Positions 62,025-64,000 of a stretch of 64,000 bases of DNA are shown here, in pieces. This DNA comes from Acidobacteriota bacterium (GTDB taxonomy: Bacteria; Acidobacteriota; Blastocatellia; RBC074). Numbering within the stretch: the first letter of the stretch is position 1; every line of letters begins with the position of its first letter. The position numbers and the translations under genes are program-made. The stretch spans positions 1 to 64,000 of the forward strand of contig JAHBSF010000013.1 in NCBI GenBank assembly GCA_019639255.1, read 5' to 3'. The notes beneath the pieces are model-generated. The model was not told where the DNA came from. It saw only the letters and a list, made by a program, of their open reading frames with translations, and made no database searches.

Positions 62025-63167
62025 ATGTCATTGGACGATTTCGCAGGACACAGCATAATCAGATTCGGCGATGATCCGCCGACATCCGGGGCGCGCATCA
62101 AGGTCATCGGCATAGGAGGCGGCGGCGGAAATGCGGTCAATCACATGATTCAGGCCGGAATCGAGGGGGTCGAGTTTCTGGTTGCGAACACCGATCTGCA
62201 GGCGCTCAACCGGTCGCTGGCGCCGGTCAAGATACAGATCGGGGCAAAGCGCACCAAGGGGCTCGGCGCCGGAGCCAATCCCGAGATCGGGCGCGAGGCG
62301 GCGATGGAGGATACAAGCAAGATCCTCGAAGCGCTCGAAGGCGCCGACATGGTATTTGTCACTGCGGGACTCGGCGGCGGTACGGGCACGGGTGCGGCGC
62401 CGATCATCGCCTCGCTTGCTGCGGAGATCGAGGCCCTGACCGTGGCGGTTGTGACAAAGCCGTTTCCGTTCGAGGGGCGCATGCGTATGCGGCAGGCCGA
62501 TCTCGGACTCGAAGAGCTGCGTTCGGCGGTCGATACGCTCATCACGATTCCCAACGAGAGGCTGAAGCAGACCGTCGAGCGCAATACCTCGCTTTCGCAG
62601 GCATTTCAGCGCGCCGACGATGTATTGCGGCAGGCGGTTCAGGGCATCTCCGATCTGATTACGGTGCCGGGCGAGATCAACGTGGATTTCGCCGACGTCA
62701 AGACGATCATGAAGGGGATGGGCATGGCGCTTATGGGCACGGGCACGGCCGAGGGCGAGAGCCGCGCGCAGGATGCAACTATGCGCGCGATTTCGAGCCC
62801 GCTGCTTGAAGAAGCCTCGATCGAGGGCGCAAAGGGCGTGCTCGTCAACATCACGGGCGGGCCGGATCTCTCGCTGTTTGAAGTCGATGAGGCTATGCAG
62901 ATCATTCACAGCGCCGCCGATGCCGAGGCCAACATCATCTTCGGCACCGTCACCGACGAGAAGATGAAGGATGCGATGAAGATCACCGTCATTGCCACGG
63001 GCTTCGGCAAGGCTTACTCGGCCGGCGAAAACCTCTACCCGCTGCGCGCGGGCGCCAACGCCGCGCCCCCGGCTCCGACCCGGCCCGGCGGCGGCGCCCC
63101 TACGGCCCCGCTGCGCACCCCCGGCGATCTCGATGTGCCGGCATTCATTCGCAAAAAGGCCGATTAG
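62025..63167 (+). CDS. ftsZ: cell division GTPase FtsZ
   Basis: 380-aa tubulin homologue forming the Z ring. [23 protein letters not shown], tubulin signature [12 protein letters not shown] (GGGTGTG at 117-123), [14 protein letters not shown]7 loop [11 protein letters not shown], a short linker and the C-terminal peptide [11 protein letters not shown] that binds FtsA. RBS AGGAGAGG. Own promoters inferred upstream. Confidence 0.97.
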   Translation: MSLDDFAGHSIIRFGDDPPTSGARIKVIGIGGGGGNAVNHMIQAGIEGVEFLVANTDLQALNRSLAPVKIQIGAKRTKGLGAGANPEIGREAAMEDTSKILEALEGADMVFVTAGLGGGTGTGAAPIIASLAAEIEALTVAVVTKPFPFEGRMRMRQADLGLEELRSAVDTLITIPNERLKQTVERNTSLSQAFQRADDVLRQAVQGISDLITVPGEINVDFADVKTIMKGMGMALMGTGTAEGESRAQDATMRAISSPLLEEASIEGAKGVLVNITGGPDLSLFEVDEAMQIIHSAADAEANIIFGTVTDEKMKDAMKITVIATGFGKAYSAGENLYPLRAGANAAPPAPTRPGGGAPTAPLRTPGDLDVPAFIRKKAD

Positions 63168-63210
63168 AAAGCGGAAGCAACCTGGGATAAATCAAACCAT
63201 CGGGGCATAA

Positions 63211-63303
63211 GAGATGACGAAACAAACGAAATGAGACGGAAACTACGGAAATATCCAGCTTTTCCGTTCTTTTCGTTACATTTCGTTTGTTCCGTCATCT
63301 CTC
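63211..63303. repeat. type-1 palindrome, ATGACG variant
   Basis: Left GAGATGACGAAACAAACG, right CGTTTGTTCCGTCATCTC. The ATAAC to ATGAC change is matched on the right arm (GTCAT for GTTAT). Confidence 0.87.
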
Positions 63304-63326
63304 TTCCGCCTCACTCCTCGTACCAA

Positions 63327-63345
63327 TCCGCGTATTCCGCGTTCT
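63327..63345. repeat. type-2 repeat remnant
   Basis: ATCCGCGTATTCCGCGTTC, two inverted CGCGGAA units 24 bp after the type-1 element. Confidence 0.45.
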
Positions 63346-63604
63346 GTTTTTCCCGCTTGCGCCTCTCCTGCGGATAATGTAGGATTGCGGCATCGCAGAG
63401 TGACAGGATCGATTCTTCATCGTGCGAGCGATTTGACGGAACGCCTGTTTGACTCCCGCATTGTTCCTCCGTTGATCTCCGTGGGGCAGTCTTCGCACTT
63501 CTGAATCTCGGTGGCAAGGTGCGTCCGGCCTTCACGCTTCCATTCGAACCAACCGACCTGAAGCGGGTCGGCCTCGGTCCTGGCATTGTGAGGAGCAGGG
63601 ATTG

Positions 63605-63636
63605 CCGGTCCACGAAGGACCGGTCGCGATGCGCGA
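63605..63636 (+). promoter_or_regulatory. tandem hairpins just before the RBS of the Hfq-like gene
   Basis: CCGGTCC, loop ACGAA, GGACCGG (63605-63623), then TCGCG, ATG, CGCGA (63624-63636). The RBS AGGAG starts at 63651. Possible translational control, speculative. Confidence 0.45.
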
Positions 63637-63663
63637 CGATCATCATCTTTAGGAGAAGAACCA

Positions 63664-64000
63664 GTGAACAGAAAGCTGATTCGCACAACCCTGGCCCAGG
63701 TCAAGGAGCGGGAACAGCAGTTGCACCAGGCGGCGCAGCAGGCGCAGCAGGCGCGCCAGCAGGCCGCGCAGCAGGCCGAGCGTCAGGCCGAGCGTCAGTC
63801 CACACAGCAACAGGCGCAGCCCAAGAAGAAAATTCCGCCCGAGCAGACCAACGCCGAGACCTTCTATTACAAAAAGCAGATGGACGCTCGAACCCCCATG
63901 GTTGTTGTCCTTCAGGACGGCGAAGAACTGCACGGTACGATCGAGTGGTACGACAAGGGAAGCATAAAACTTCATCGTTACGACGGCCCGAATCTGCTGA
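63664..64000 (+). CDS. Hfq-like (Sm-fold) protein with Gln/Ala-rich N-terminus, partial
   Basis: GTG start at 63664, RBS AGGAG 8 bp upstream; open to the window end (112 codons seen, no stop). The N-terminal 60 residues are charged and rich in Gln and Ala ([20 protein letters not shown]), probably helical or disordered. From about residue 66, [20 protein letters not shown] then [20 protein letters not shown] resembles the Sm1 motif of Hfq (LxxGxxLxGxIxxFDxxxVxL), with Trp-Tyr in place of the usual Phe. I infer an RNA-binding Hfq relative; the Sm2 YKHAI motif lies outside the window. Confidence 0.7.
   Translation, partial: MNRKLIRTTLAQVKEREQQLHQAAQQAQQARQQAAQQAERQAERQSTQQQAQPKKKIPPEQTNAETFYYKKQMDARTPMVVVLQDGEELHGTIEWYDKGSIKLHRYDGPNLL

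Larger units (their letters stand above)
63168..63663. other. 496-bp gap between ftsZ and the Hfq-like gene
   Basis: Holds a type-1 palindrome (63211-63303), two type-2 units and a pair of hairpins before the next RBS. On the minus strand short frames such as MRESNRRSVKSLAR (after GGAGG) and one ending KQNAEYADWYEE can be read, but none is long enough or recognisable enough to call a gene. Confidence 0.4.

Noticed and set aside
63295-63704. Short minus-strand frames (95, 67 and 125 aa) between ftsZ and the Hfq-like gene
   Set aside because: No recognisable domain, conflicting overlapping frames, and the C-terminal parts are translated repeat DNA. A degraded gene cannot be excluded.

Overview
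The window looks like a chromosomal segment of an Acidobacteriota bacterium. Two giant secreted proteins carry the N-terminal domain family first described in Solibacter (TIGR03437 type), the DNA is GC-rich, and there is a long dcw (division and cell wall) cluster whose MurE carries the DNPR motif for meso-diaminopimelate. I cannot fix the class; Blastocatellia is a guess. No rRNA, tRNA, CRISPR array, insertion sequence or phage gene was found.

Layout. 1-10.7 kb: two divergent paralogous secreted proteins with Asp-box propellers. 10.7-20.2 kb: HNH nuclease, penicillin/AHL-acylase family hydrolase, SDR plus sodium:solute symporter, Tat-exported P1 peptidase, M20 peptidase, glutaredoxin, citrate synthase. 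20.6-27.8 kb (+): hemW, threonine aldolase, cmk, ribE, a ribBA-like gene whose GTP cyclohydrolase half has lost its zinc ligands, a HAD phosphatase and a ROK kinase. 27.9-44.2 kb (-): ThuA protein, sugar isomerase-like protein, membrane MutS homologue, mreB, comF, a two-domain M16 protease, then a run of mcmA, catalytic M16, non-catalytic M16, mcmB (B12 domain) and a crotonase, then crcB and a ZIP transporter. 44.4-63.2 kb (+): the dcw cluster rsmH, ftsL-like, ftsI, murE, murF, mraY, murD, ftsW, murG, murC, murB, ftsQ, ftsA, ftsZ, without mraZ or ddl in the window. A gene for an Hfq-like protein runs off the right edge.

The most unusual feature is a dense family of intergenic palindromic repeats. 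At least 23 full or partial copies (one per about 2.8 kb) share the core GAGAGATAACGGAACAAACG and its inverse, with arms of about 40 bp. The arms stay complementary while copies diverge from each other. Units are phased at 9-10-9 bp. One long copy is flanked by a 10-bp direct repeat that looks like a target-site duplication. A related CGCGGAA-type family occupies other gaps. Several genes end inside these elements, which supply their last codons and stop codon. Within the dcw cluster, every gap longer than about 80 bp between genes from ftsL to ftsZ holds one. I found no published family that I recognise as the same.
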